38,194 bases of DNA. It comes from Seison nebaliae (Eukaryota; Rotifera; Pararotatoria; Seisonacea; Seisonidae). Each line of letters opens with the position of its first letter. Positions within the stretch are counted from its first letter, which is position 1. Location: assembly GCA_023231475.1 (NCBI GenBank), contig JALJEE010002091.1, positions 1 through 38,194 on the forward strand, read 5' to 3'. The position numbers and the translations under genes are program-made. Under the pieces are notes generated by a model. That model had not been told where the DNA came from. It made no database searches and was given only the letters and a program-made list of their open reading frames with translations. Positions 21,564 through 33,596 of this stretch are shown in pieces.

Positions 21564-24500
21564 TTACGCTCGTTCAATGATCAATTCATATTCGTGATCG
21601 AACCCGATATATGTTGACGAGAATATGGTCAAGCCATACTCACCATAACCGTCGAATGGAAACGAAAGATTCATTCTTTTTATTTTCGTTAAATCTTTAC
21701 CTGAATCGAATAAAGAAATTTGATGTAATGTATAAAATGAATAAACTTCTTTTCAGTGTCAACAATTCGTTCTTTCGAGAAATGATGGTAATTGAGGAAT
21801 CGACTTGAGATTTGGGGAAATGGGGCGCGTAAATTTTATGAGGGAAAGAATGTGTTTTGAATTGACTGACTGTGATATTGAGCAATAGATCTTCATCTGA
21901 TTCATCATAAGAGAATTGACAAAAATATCGATTGGAATGTGTGTCGGGACGGAAATTAATTGTCTTTCTCTGATATTTGAGAGTGAAAGAGAATTGTACG
22001 ATGTTGGGCAATTGTTTAACAGCTTCTTCGATCTGAAAACGGAAAATATGAAAATTAAAAAATTTGAAAATATAAAATTTAAAAATAAAAATATGAAAAT
22101 TTAAAAATTAAAAATAAAAAAATTTGAAAATATAAAATTTGAAAATTAAAAATATGAAAATTAAAAAATTTGAAAATTAAAATATGAAAATTAAAAAAAA
22201 AAAATTTGAAAATTAAAAAATTTGAAGAAAAATTTGAAGATTAAAAATATGAAAATTAAAATATGAAAATTAAAAATTTTCAAATAAAAATATGAAAATA
22301 AAAAAATTTGAAAATATAAAATTTGAAAATAGAAATATGAAAATTAAAAATTTAACCTCTCTCACTTCACGTTTGGAGAATGATGGGAAGATGTAAGATA
22401 AATTGAATTTTGATGATTTATTTCCTTCCAAGAATAATTTGAGGGCTGGTAATGAATTGATGTTATTTTTTAGGAGAGTATGTAAATGTTGAGTTTCGAT
22501 ATGAGGCATCGTCAATAAATCGGAAGTATTCAACCAACTTGCTTGTATTAATGTTTGTTGAATATAAATACAATTAATTGCCACATCTAACCATCCTTCC
22601 AATACCACCAAATCCAAAAGTCCTTGTGCCACACGAAGTGCGTTATCGAGAACCGTTTTCAAATCCGTTTTATAATCGGATGATGGCATTTCGGAATGTG
22701 AGAGATGAGCTTGTAATAGAATGAATGCTTTCGTATTTGAATTATCATATTTCAACGGATTAATTTCATAAGGAAGTTCTCGAGCTAATTCCTGATTTAA
22801 AGTATCTTCATTATGACGAACGGGTAATTCATTGAATTCTGTTGCGTCACATAATAATTCGAGAAGATGTCGATATGTCATTTGGGAATTAATTCTCGAT
22901 TTAAATATTCGAAGTGTGATATGTTTCAAATAATAATATGAAGCGATATGACCAGAAGATGTTGGATATAAATAATCGATAATTTCATTATTTTCATTCT
23001 CTTTCGATTCTTCAATTTCAATACATTCACTTTCCTTCAATTTCTCACAAGAATCATTTATAAGTCTTGTTAAATATTCATCGATTGTTTCATCTTCTAA
23101 ACATAATTCATAATATAACGGATTATTTATGAGACGACGATAAAAATAAGTCCAAGTCAAATATTTTAATGCTGATTGTTTACTCGTGATGGTTTGAGCG
23201 GCGATTTCTGCATTCAAATGATCCGGCAACACTTCCAATAATGACGATTCAATTGGAAATGGTTCGTGGAGGAATTTCTGATAAAATTGTTTCTTTATAT
23301 CATGTACCATGACAACAGCGATTCCTTCACGATCAGTGAATTGAGGACGACCAGCACGACCGATCATTTGAAGAACGTCGGTTATTGGGAAATCAACATA
23401 TCGATGACTTTTTCCATCATAATATTCTGTACCTTTTACAATGACGAGATGTGCTGGATAATTAACTCCCCAAGCAAGTGTGGATGTCGCCACGAGTATT
23501 TGAATTTTCTGTTCAACAAATAATCGTTGAACGATATCTCGATCTGATGATACCAAACCGGCATGATGAATTCCCACTCCAAATCGAATAATTGTCTGTA
23601 AAGTGGAATCATGAATTAACGACAAAATTTCATCCAATTCCTCTTTGCACATTTTCATCCAAGATGATGTCCCACTATCTGATGTGAGTGCCGCTTTTTG
23701 TGTCATCAAATCCATCGCTGTAATTCTCGTTTGACGACGAGACGAGACGAAAATTAAAACCGGTTCATTTGGGCCATGAATTTGAATGTTTTTAAAACAA
23801 GGACGATTCATCGATGCCATTCGAGGACAATAATTCTTCCCGGAAAAACCTTCAATATGGATTTGTAACGGAATTGGACGAACGGCAGGACGGAAATTAT
23901 AGAGACCTGGTTTACCATCAGTAATTCCTAACCAATTAGCGAGATCGTGAGGATTAGCTAAAGCTGTTGATAATCCCACCACACGAATCTTTTTACCGGT
24001 TTGTTGAGATATGAAATTCGTTCGACTAACAATCACTTCCAAAACCGGTCCACGATCTTCCCCTAAAATATGAATTTCGTCAATCACTAAAAGAATGACT
24101 GATTGAACGAAGGAACGTTGTTGCCATGAACGTGAAACGGCGTCCCATTTCTCTGGAGTCGTTACAATAATTCTCGATCGTCGAACCAAATCCATATCGG
24201 GTGTGCTATCACCGGTCATTTCGACGACGCCGATATTTTTCGGTAGTCGTTTCTTCCAATCCAAATAACGTTCTCTCGCTAACGCTTTCAATGGGGCGAT
24301 ATATACAATCCGTTTATTCTTATCAGGTTGATGATAAATGGCGTGGAAAATGGCTAATTCCGCCGCTACCGTTTTACCTGATCCAGTTGGTGCACCGACA
24401 AGTGCATTATAATTGGTGTGATAAAGAGTGTGAAATATTTGTGTTTGAATTGGATTGAAGAAATCGAACGAATACATTTCTTCAATCGCTTTCGGTAAAT

Positions 24501-27500
24501 TGAGAACTTGTTTCGGTAAACATTGAAGTAACAATAATTCCGTATGACAATTAACTTCATTTGGTAATTTCAATAAATGGAAATCGATCGAATGAACAAC
24601 ATCACGACCCACCCAATTGTCACTCATACAACGCACACAATAATGTGTTCCATCCCTCTTGGGGCCCATTCGTAAGGGAATTGTAAAAATTAATTGAAGT
24701 TCCTCATTCCTCTTCACTTGTTCGCGTGTGATGGAGAAATGTTCATGATGATAAATACAAGTCGTCTGGAAATCTTCAATCCAAAACCAGAATCCTTGAG
24801 ATTTCCCATGGAATCGATCATTCCATTCGAAATCACCAAAAAAATTGATAGTAATTCGAAGAATCGATGGTGTGACCGGTTGAATTTTCGTCTCCAATTT
24901 CAACGAGGGAATATATCGACCTAATAATTTCACTGTCGCTCCAATATGTGGTCGATCGAGCATCGCTGAAATTTCCGTTTTCTCCATATCGCTAATTCGA
25001 TCTAATGTCATTTTTTTATTTTCTAATTTTTTACAAATTTCAAACGAAATATCTCTCGGCATAAATTGTCGTAATGGATGTTCATGATTCCATAAACGTT
25101 TCTCTATCAATTTACACATGTTCAGAGTGACGGCGGCGAATTGTGGCCAATTTTTACTGAGTGCCATTTCAAAATAAGCACGAGCGATTCGACCCAAATT
25201 CGGTTTGATATATGAACAATCACTAATGAGAGAGAATGAACGAATATAACTTTCGCCACGTCCGATGATTAATTGAATTAATGTATTCACTTTTCTACCA
25301 TCATCAGAACCGGCGAAAAAATGTTCCACTTCATGTTCACAACATTCGTCTCTCAATTGTTCAATTTCATCACCTTCATCTTCTCGTTGACGTAATTGTT
25401 TGAATTCATGTGATGCCGATAATAAGCCTAACATTTTCTCACAACTCAACAAATCATCATCTTTCATCAAATCATTAAATGTACAAATAGTTTCATAAGA
25501 AATGTAATATAAAGCTGCGGTTCTTCCGACGGCGGTGGATGATAGATATTGAGATTTTTGATCGAATCGAATCATTTGACTTTTATCCAAATCAACTGCC
25601 GCTTTAATTATCATTCGTTCTTTAAGTTTTGATAAATCAGGATCGAATTTAATATCAGCTAATGTCATACCATATAACATGGGATTCTTTCTCATTCGAA
25701 CTTGAAGATAAGTGTAAGAGAGCCAATGAACAGCTTCGGTGACAGATGAAACTGTTCCCAAACTAATTTCTCCATTCAATTTATCGACTAATGTTGAGAG
25801 TAATTTGGATTCGATAGGATTTTGTCTCAATAATAATCGAATATAATTATAAAGATTTGAATAATCTGTTATAATTATTCCATATCCTTCACTGTCATAT
25901 TGAGGACGACCGGCACGTCCGAAAATTTGAAGAACGTCCAAAATACTCAATTGTTCAAATTGACCACTATCCTGATTATAAACATCAGTTCCTTTAATAA
26001 TTACCGTATGAACAGGTAAATTAACACCCCAAGCCAAAGTGGCTGTACAAGCGAGAAGACGAATATATCCATTTCGGAAAGCATTTTCTACTGCCGTACG
26101 ATCACTCCTTACTAATCCTGCATGATGGACAGCCATTCCATATTGAAATAATTCTCCCAATTTCCGATTATGATTTTCGAAATATTTTAGTGCCGATCGA
26201 TATCCAACATGAGTGACATTTTCATATTTAAATAATTCCATATTTGAATCTATTTGAATTAATTCAATTAATTTCTCGATCGTTTTCACTGTGGCATTTC
26301 TCGAATGGACAAATATCATCACTTGATGTCCTTGTCGCATATTATACAACGCTTTCTCATAACATTGACGGACCATTTCCATTTCTTTTAAATGGAAATT
26401 TTTCGTTCGAATTCCAATAAATGTTTGAGAAAGAGGTACTGGACGGAAACGATCGTCAAAGAAAAATAATCCTTTCATCGGATTCACATGAAGGAATTCT
26501 GCTACATCCAAATAATTTGGTAATGTCGCCGATAATCCGACAAGACGGATATGTGTCTGTCTCGATTCCACTGTCCTCAAAGTACGAGCAACAATCGCTT
26601 CAATAACAGCACCACGAACTTCATGTAACAAATGAACTTCGTCAATTATCAACAATTTTATCTCTAATTGTAATCCAGGTTTTCTGGTAACAACGTCCCA
26701 TTTTTCCGGTGTCGTTACAAGTACCCACGATTCCAATAATTCCATTTGAGTCAATTGAATATCTCCTGTCCATTCTCTCACCCATTTCTCCGCTCGACGT
26801 TTCCTTTCTTTATCACTCATCGTTTCTGGTACCAAATAAAAAAACCGTTTTCGAAATGTCTCCACCATCTCACGAGCCAAAGCTTTCATAGGAGCGATAT
26901 AAACAATTTTGAATTGTGCTGGGAATTCTTGACGACGAACTTCATTGGCAATAGCCAACATAGCAATATTGGTCTTTCCTGCACCAGTCGGTGCACAAAT
27001 TAATAAATTTTCGATGGAATTAAATGCCGCATCAAATACAACACTTTGAATACGATTTAATTTTTTTATTTCTGAAAATAATTTTTTCCCATGTTCATCT
27101 TCAATTTCATCAGTTTTTTTCCATCCTTCCGTCAATCCAACAATAATATCCAATTCTTTATCTTTCATCGCTTTATCTTTATTCTCTCCAATTGATGGTA
27201 ATGTGATCTCTTCATATTCAGGATGTTCGTAACGTAAATGGTTGCTAGGCAACGACAATTTATTTCGATTTATTGTTACATCTTGAAATTTCTCTTGACG
27301 GAAACGATCCCAAACAAACGGATAACTTATCGTTTTCTCATTCAATTTTCTTTCTTGTAAATCACGAATCATCATATCTCCCTCCATATTATCGATCTTG
27401 ATGACGCGATCTTCTTTTTTTTTCCGATAATCAAAATCATCATATTCAGCAACTGAAAATCCGATGCATTTCTTTTTATTTCGTCTTTTTTTCGATTTGC

Positions 27501-28413
27501 TATGATCTGGTGGTGGTGGTGAAGAAAGTTTTTTAAGATGGGAAATCGATTTATCCACATCATCAATTAATGACATGAAATAATCGACATGATCAAAACC
27601 ATAAAATTCCATTAATTTCGTCATCATTGAATCCTTATCAAAATTATTATCTAATTCATAGATCATATGTTTCATCACTTCTTTTTGAGACATTCCCAAA
27701 TTATTTGATAGTTTTTTGATATTTTCTCTACTCACATTCTCATTTAAACCAGAACCATCATCAGGTTCTTCATCGAGACTTCGTATAAATTTCTCTTGTG
27801 CAATCTCCAACAAATCATTCGTCACCACTTCCAAATCACTTTCATATCCATTATATTTTCCAATATCATTCATTCCATTATCATTACCGACGATTTCTAT
27901 CGTTAAATTATCTTTTTCTTTTTTTTCATCTTCTTCATTCATCGTCGTCGTTGTTGTTGTTGTTGTTGTTGCTGTTGAATTGTTAACATATTTATTATTT
28001 AGTTGTTTTTCATTAATTCCATCGTCGATAAAATGGCGATAGAGATCGAGAACATCATTCAAATTCTCTTCCAATTCCCTCAAATTTTCACTTTTCTTTA
28101 TATGTGTCAACAACACATTGATATCGGTCATGATCTTGGTAATAACCCCGAAAGGGAATGCACCGATTTTCTTTTTTATTAATGTGTGTATTCTTCCGTC
28201 ATCATTCTTCGTCTTGTCATCGTATAAAAGTGAAATGAAGAAGAGATATACATCTTTATCATCCAAATTCTTCTTTTTAATATTTGGCAAATTCTGCACC
28301 GCCGTATGAATCTCATCGAACGTATTGTCCAATTCACTCGCCATTAACAACACGTACAATTCATCGAACACTTCCTCTGGTGAATATTTCATTCTCCTCT
28401 TAATATTCACCAA
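21564..28413 (-). CDS. ASCC3: Activating signal cointegrator 1 complex subunit 3, Ski2-like helicase
   Basis: Exons 28413-22357, 22032-21747, 21700-21564; about 2160 aa (human 2202). ASCC3 is a 3'-5' DNA/RNA helicase acting in alkylation repair and in splitting collided ribosomes. Seen: a low-complexity N-terminus with a run of nine Thr; helicase cassette 1 with APTGAGKT (about residue 476), DEVH, GLSATLPNYLDVAEFLHVNP (ASCC3 type rather than Brr2), FGRAGRPQ and a Sec63 domain; cassette 2 with GAPTGSGKT (about 1340), DEIH, GLSTALANPHDLANWLG, IGRAGRPQF and a second Sec63 domain. The FN3-like end is in the small exons (IEEAVKQLPNIVQFSF, YGLTIFSSTYIGFD). Intron 1 (22356-22033) is a 324-bp AT-only-like repeat and intron 2 is 46 bp. 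The start could also be the Met seven codons later. RMND1 diverges 443 bp upstream. Confidence 0.93.
22033..22356 (-). repeat. AT-rich degenerate tandem repeat filling ASCC3 intron 1
   Basis: Units such as GAAAATTAAAAA(T) and GAAAATATAAAA recur with small variations across the whole intron (plus-strand reading). It is far longer than the 43-70 bp typical here and lies between donor GTTAAA and acceptor TTTCAG. Confidence 0.8.
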
Positions 28414-28856
28414 ATATTATTTCAATTTGTTTTTCAGTTCTCGTTTAAAATTTTGAATTATTTAATTTTTTTTTAGTTTACAAAAATTCTTTTTCTTCAA
28501 TTCAAAATTCTCGTCAATAGACAAATTTCTTTAATCGTCTTTCGCAATGAACAAATCTTCTCTCACAATTTCACAATATCATTAGAAAGATTGATCTCGA
28601 TCTGGTTTCTTGTGGAGTTAAAGCTCTTCATTTAATCTTAATCATTTCTCCATTCGAACATTTGTCGATAGATAAGAAATTCATTTTCAAATTTTCCAAA
28701 TTCACATTTTCCTCATTGAACAAATACAGAGACATCATCATAACAGACGAAATACCATTCGTGACATTTCAGTCTCCACAACCTCTCAACATTTTCAAAT
28801 ATAAAAGAATTAGGATAATTTCCTATTTTTCTTATCATCAATTGAAATGACTTGAA
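28414..28856. promoter_or_regulatory. Divergent promoter region, ASCC3 / RMND1
   Basis: 443 bp between divergent start codons; AT-rich, no clear motif. Its role as a shared promoter is inferred from position. Confidence 0.4.
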
Positions 28857-29801
28857 ATGAGATTTGTTTTCGGAATAATCTCTCGTCAATTAAGAGTGAA
28901 TAGTTTGAGGAATTATGGAAATAATCCAATTCATGCATTATGTGTGGGGAAGCGAATGGATTTGGATGAGTTGAAAGAACGATATGAAAACGATTCCGTC
29001 TATCACATCCAATCGTTACCAATCGACGTTGTTGATTGTGTGTCATTAATACCGAAATATGATTCACCATCACACACCTCCCACAACATTGACAAAAGAC
29101 AAATTTTCGTTTTTAATTCCGGATGTATCGTTCTCTGGAATATCACATCACCGGAACGATATACTTTGATCACAGATATATCGAAATTCTGTCGAGGAAC
29201 ATATTCATCAGGATTAGTCGCACAGGAAATTGAACATTCCAAATTATCATATTGGACCACATCGAAAAATGATGGAAATGAAGAATGTTATTTGTCTGAT
29301 GATACTCTGCATTTTCAAATGGATCGGATGAATTCTAATCGATATCATTTATACAAATATGCCTTTTCTCATTCGATGGCGTCGTCTGTCAAACTGGGCA
29401 TTTGGGAACGACAATTAGAGAAGGAGATTAATTCACTTGATAAATTAGCAGTCAGTTGGAGACAAGGAACTGAACATGGGGTAGATCGTCGAAATACATC
29501 AAGATCATTAGGAAGATTATTTCATTTGAAAAATGCGATTAATCTCCGATCGGAATTATTAGATATTCCTGATTTTATTTGGGATCGAGAATATTTGGAG
29601 GATGTGTATCTTCAATTCTCTCGTCATTATCGTTTACGACGGAGAACATATGTGGTCAATTCGAAATTGGATCATTCTATTGAACTGCTCAATATGTTAC
29701 ATCAACAATTGAATGATGCACATCACGTTAAGTTGGAAAGAATGATCATATTTTTAATTGCAATTGAAATATTAATACCATTTATCATGTTACATAAATA
29801 A
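28857..29801 (+). CDS. RMND1: RMND1-like mitochondrial DUF155 protein
   Basis: Single-exon 314-aa protein of the RMND1/Sif2-Sif3 (DUF155) family. RMND1 sits at the mitochondrial inner membrane and supports mitochondrial translation. Seen: an Arg/Ser-rich presequence-like N-terminus (MRFVFGIISRQLRVNSLRNYG), IFVFNSGCIVLWNI matching the family's beta-strand with FW/LWN, KYAFSHSMASSVKLGIWE, LGRLFHLKNAINLRSELLDIP, DFIWDREYLEDVYLQFSRHY, RRTYVVNSKLDHSIELL, LERMIIFLIAIEIL and a terminal membrane helix. Human RMND1 is about 449 aa, and the missing length is in the poorly conserved N-terminal part. An AATAAA at 29840-29845 follows the stop. Confidence 0.9.
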   Translation: MRFVFGIISRQLRVNSLRNYGNNPIHALCVGKRMDLDELKERYENDSVYHIQSLPIDVVDCVSLIPKYDSPSHTSHNIDKRQIFVFNSGCIVLWNITSPERYTLITDISKFCRGTYSSGLVAQEIEHSKLSYWTTSKNDGNEECYLSDDTLHFQMDRMNSNRYHLYKYAFSHSMASSVKLGIWERQLEKEINSLDKLAVSWRQGTEHGVDRRNTSRSLGRLFHLKNAINLRSELLDIPDFIWDREYLEDVYLQFSRHYRLRRRTYVVNSKLDHSIELLNMLHQQLNDAHHVKLERMIIFLIAIEILIPFIMLHK

Positions 29802-29839
29802 CAATTATCCATTCATTTTATTATTATTTTTTTGAAAAA

Positions 29840-29845
29840 AATAAA
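29840..29845 (+). terminator. Poly(A) signal of RMND1
   Basis: AATAAA 39 bases after the RMND1 stop codon, in a T/A-rich 3' flank. Confidence 0.45.
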
Positions 29846-30086
29846 AATTTAAATTCCATTCAAAATATGTGCACTCGTTTCTCCCATTGATTGTGTCTCA
29901 ATGGAATGGTGATGTTCATTTTGCTTACTTGTTCAAGTTAAGTTGAGTTCGATAGTATAGAAGTTATGATGTTGTTCATAAATAAATTTGTTATTAATTC
30001 CCTCATACATATATACTCTCTACATTATTTACTTACCATACATGACAGGATAAAAGGACGGAAGAAAAGTTCATTCTCTTTATCAC

Positions 30087-33000
30087 ATGACATCGTCAAC
30101 TTCGAATAAGTCGTCGTTGAAGAACACGAAACTTCATGTTGACGCTTTCGGCCTGTTATCTGATGAGAATAATTTAATTGAAGAAGAAATCGATATTGAT
30201 GATATTTCATCATTTCCTTTTTTCCAAAAAGTTATTTCTATAATTTTCTTGTACTCTCATCCAATTTAAATAGGGTCGCGAAATACAAAGTCATCATGAC
30301 AACCATCAATTTAGTGAAAAGGAAAGGAAATTATTGTTCACTTATGAAAGTCTCGATTATCTTCCCACCAATTCGTTAGTGCAACGCAATTGGCTCCAAT
30401 GCCAGAAGAGGAATGTTTGGGAAAGATGGATTGTCATGTTCCTTATCGGTCTAGTTGTCGGTCTTATCGGCTTTCTACTCCATGAAGGAATTGAGACGTT
30501 AAATGATGTGAAATGGAAATGGACAAAACATTTCTTGGAGATTGGAGGAATTCAATCACTCACTGCTTGGGGTGTTGCCATCGCTCATGGAATACCTTTA
30601 ATTATCATATCTTCTTCTCTTGTCACCGTTTAAATTTTGAAATTTAAAAAAAAAATACATTAAAAATCTTCAAATTAAAAGTTCGTTTGTAAACCAGCAA
30701 GTGGTAGTGGTATGCCGGAGATTATCGCGTTCCTTAATGGAACAATTATTCGATATATTTTCAATGTAAAAACTTTAGTCACTAAATTCTTCTCATGCAT
30801 TTTGGCCGTTGGTAGCGGTTTACCAGTGGGACCTGAAGGCCCAATGATCCACATGGGGTTCCTCTTATTTATCCAATTTTCGTTATCCATTTTATGATGT
30901 TAGAGCTATGATTGGTGCGGGTGTTAGTCAATTCCGTTCATCGACCATGCAATTTTCCTTAGGATTCTTCGAACGGTTCCGTAACACAGAAGATCGGTTA
31001 AAATTAAAAATAATTTCAAAATTTTTTTTAACAAAACTTAAATTTTAGGAAAAATTTTATAGCCGCTGGTTCCGCTGCCGGTGTTGCTGCGGCTTTCGGT
31101 GCTCCAGTTGGTGGTCTCCTTTTCGCAATGGAGGAAGTAGCGTCTTTTTGGCATCAAAAATTATCTTGGCAAATTTTCTTCTGTTCAATGATTGCCGCCT
31201 TGACAACCGGATTATTCCGATCATCTTTCGAACATTTCTTACCAGTCAACCGTTTTGGACGATTTATTACTAATCGATACATTTTATTCGAAGTTTCATA
31301 TTAATCATAATTAATTTAATTGAAGATTAATTTATTTTAATTTTAAGATAAATCGATCGGTTGACATTAATCTTCTAACTATTTTACCTGCTATTATTCT
31401 CGGGGTTTTCGGAGGTTCGTTCGGAGCCATATTCACATTTTTCAATTTGAAAATTCGACGTGGAAGGAAATATATTCTCATGTCAATCAAGTCACCTAGT
31501 CGAAGGAATGTTGCAGCGATTAGTGAAGGAATAATTAACATCATCTTATGGATATCATTTTCTATTGGTGTCTCCCTTTTGTGGAAATGTCAAAGTTATG
31601 ATTATAAATGTTTAGATGGCGAATGTATTGAACTCATCAATTATACATGTCCAATATATCAAATGAATCCAAGTTCTTTTTCTTCAATTGTTTTCTCCAT
31701 TTCAAATTATTCTTATAAATTTCTTTTATATGAAGTGGCCACTTTGGTGTGGAGTGGAGGAGATGATATTATAACGAAACTCTTATCAAGAGGTACATCG
31801 GGAATGTTTCCAATTTCAGCTCTCATACCCGTTCTCGTCGTTTATTTTATATTAAGTTGTTTTGCCGCTGGTTCTCATATCGCGTCAGGTATCGTAGTTC
31901 CTATGCTGTTTGTTCTTTTCTTTTCATTTTCAAAAATTAAATTTATTTCAATTCAAAATTATTTAAATTCCAATAGAATAATTGGGAGTTTATACGGAAG
32001 AATTTTAGGAGAGATAATGGTCAATATTTTTAGTGTCGATTTGAATAATGTTTATTGGGAATGGATGGATCCTGGTGCCATAGCTCTCATTGGTGCCGCA
32101 TCGTTTTTTGGAGGCGTATCACGTTTAACGATGGCAGTTGCCATAATTCTTATCGAGTTAACGAACGATGTGAAATTCCTTTTACCAATTATGATTAGTA
32201 TTATGGTGTCTAAATGGATCAGTGATCAGATAACACATCCATTATATCATGCTATTCTGGAAATTAAATGTATTCCATATCTGCCATCAGAACCATTCAT
32301 TTCCAAGAAGGTTCGATGCGAAAAAACTGGAATTAGTTCGAAATATGCTGATTCTTTATCAGTCTCAAATTTCATGATACAGAACGTCATTTGTATCCGT
32401 CAATATGAATCTATCGAACGATTAAAAGTCATTCTTTATAGTACGACTCATGGCGCCTTTCCTGTTGTGACGAATGCATCAAATTATTTCATCGGAAATA
32501 TTAGTCGGTTTTATTTTTTCTTTTTCTCATTATAGAAATTTTTCATGTTTTTTTCTCCAAAGATTGGAATTACTTCATTTATTGGTAGACGATAAGAATT
32601 ATATTGAAAAATCATTCAAAGATTATTTAGATGAAATCGAATCGCATAATAAATCGAGTGAAATTAATGAGAATAATCTACTTCAATCAGATATCCAGAA
32701 ATTCAATCATATTCTCAAATCACAACTTGGTCGTCTACTTGGCCCGAAAGATGTTTTAAATCTTTTTATATTTTAAATTAAATTATTTAATTTCTTTAAA
32801 ATTTCCTTTTTTCAGTTGGTACAAGAGAGATTACAGAGCAAAGATTCCTTCGCAATGAAATTATCGACAATTTATAATAAATTTCCAGTGAAAGACGATA
32901 ACAGAGAAACGAGTCACTCAGTCCACTATTTATTCAACACCGATATCACTTCGCCTTTCATCGATTTAACAATTTATATAAATCTCTCCCAACCGACAGT

Positions 33001-33154
33001 TCTCTCACACTGGTCGTTAAGGAGAGCTTTTCTTCTCTTCCAATCTTTCGGTCTCCGTCATCTTTACGTGACGGATATGCAGAATCGTGTATGTGGAGTC
33101 CTAACAAGAACTACTCTAATGGGTAGCGAATTGGAGAGGAATGTGTTCGATTAA
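30087..33154 (+). CDS. CLC-6/CLC-7-type chloride/proton exchanger
   Basis: Exons: 30087-30230, 30274-30627, 30682-30857, 30904-30996, 31049-31292, 31348-31907, 31977-32507, 32563-32752, 32816-33154; 2631 nt, 876 aa. Late endosomal/lysosomal 2Cl-/H+ exchanger of the CLC family. Seen: YESLDYLPTNSLVQRNW (the cytosolic ESLDY motif of CLC-6/7), chloride-site GSGMPEI, gating glutamate in GPEGPMIHMG (family GKEGP), GSAAGVAAAFGAPVGG with FAMEE carrying the proton glutamate, a shortened SGIVVP filter segment, IGAASFFGGVSRLTMAVAIILIE, and two CBS domains (AFPVVT near 790; LRRAFLLFQSFGLRHLYVTD at the end). Both key glutamates point to an exchanger, not a channel. Intron 6 (31908-31976, 69 bp) is stop-free in frame. 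CLC-6 versus CLC-7 cannot be settled by eye. Confidence 0.9.
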
Positions 33155-33182
33155 TCTTCAAATTTATCTTAAATTATTTGAA

Positions 33183-33188
33183 AATAAA
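33183..33188 (+). terminator. Poly(A) signal of the CLC gene
   Basis: AATAAA 28 bases after the CLC stop. On the other strand AATAAA at 33194-33199 can serve the convergent peptide gene, so the 3' ends may overlap. Confidence 0.4.
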
Positions 33189-33306
33189 AATGATTTATTG
33201 ATCAATTATTCAGAAAAAAAGTGACAGTCCATTCCAAAAGAAAACTAAAATAAAAGAAAGAAAATTGAATATTTCTTTAGAAAACCACATCGAATCATCA
33301 TTCCTC

Positions 33307-33549
33307 TTATTTCCTCCCCCAAAATGATGGTTCAGTTTTCTCCCGTTTCTCTTCCACCATCTCCGTTTTGTATTCATCTTGTTCTTCTTTCAGTTCGATC
33401 ATTTCCTCTTTCGTTCCTCCCATAAAACGTTTCGAGCGTAACGATTGAATAAACGAAGCCGCTTCACTATCCGTCAATTCACTCTTAACACGATAACTCA
33501 ACAAGATGACGACGAAAGTACACAACATTATCAAACATTGGAAATTCAT
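33307..33549 (-). CDS. Candidate neuropeptide precursor (amidated -PSFW peptide)
   Basis: Intronless 80-aa protein with the layout of a peptide prohormone: a hydrophobic signal peptide (about residues 1-23, MNFQCLIMLCTFVVILLSYR), a spacer with dibasic KR (SLRSKR), a Glu/Lys-rich acidic stretch from FMGGTKEE, a second KR site (VEEKR), and the C-terminus EKTEPSFWGRK. Cleavage at KR and GRK with the Gly as amide donor would give EKTEPSFW-amide. It has no cysteine and no further membrane segment. It does not match the families I know well: it lacks the W(X)nW of allatostatin B/MIP and the FxxWG of kinins. Processing and hormone function are inferred. A TATAAATA box lies 48 bases upstream of the ATG. 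The gene converges with the CLC gene. Confidence 0.65.
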   Translation of the reverse strand: MNFQCLIMLCTFVVILLSYRVKSELTDSEAASFIQSLRSKRFMGGTKEEMIELKEEQDEYKTEMVEEKREKTEPSFWGRK

Positions 33550-33596
33550 GATTGTAAATGTGAATAGATGGAATTGGTGGAAAGATTTTCGTTCTG

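Noticed and set aside
21697-22011. Separate small minus-strand gene.
   Set aside because: In frame and splice phase it is the second coding exon of ASCC3, and its apparent C-terminus is intron read-through.
22270-28413. The large helicase could be the spliceosomal helicase Brr2 (SNRNP200).
   Set aside because: The motif region after the first SAT motif reads NYLDVAEFLHVNP...GLFFFDDRFRPVPLSQTF, and the second cassette reads STALANPHDLANWLG; these follow ASCC3 rather than Brr2.
13277-28413. Co-regulated cluster of RNA-processing genes (EXOSC2, FCF1, with RRP7).
   Set aside because: They lie on different strands, are separated by unrelated genes (aldolase, TTC21B, receptors) and have no shared promoter; chance neighbourhood is enough.
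33307-33549. Peptide precursor as an allatostatin B/MIP or kinin gene.
   Set aside because: Only one Trp in the mature peptide, single copy, no WX6W and no FxxWG-amide; family left open.
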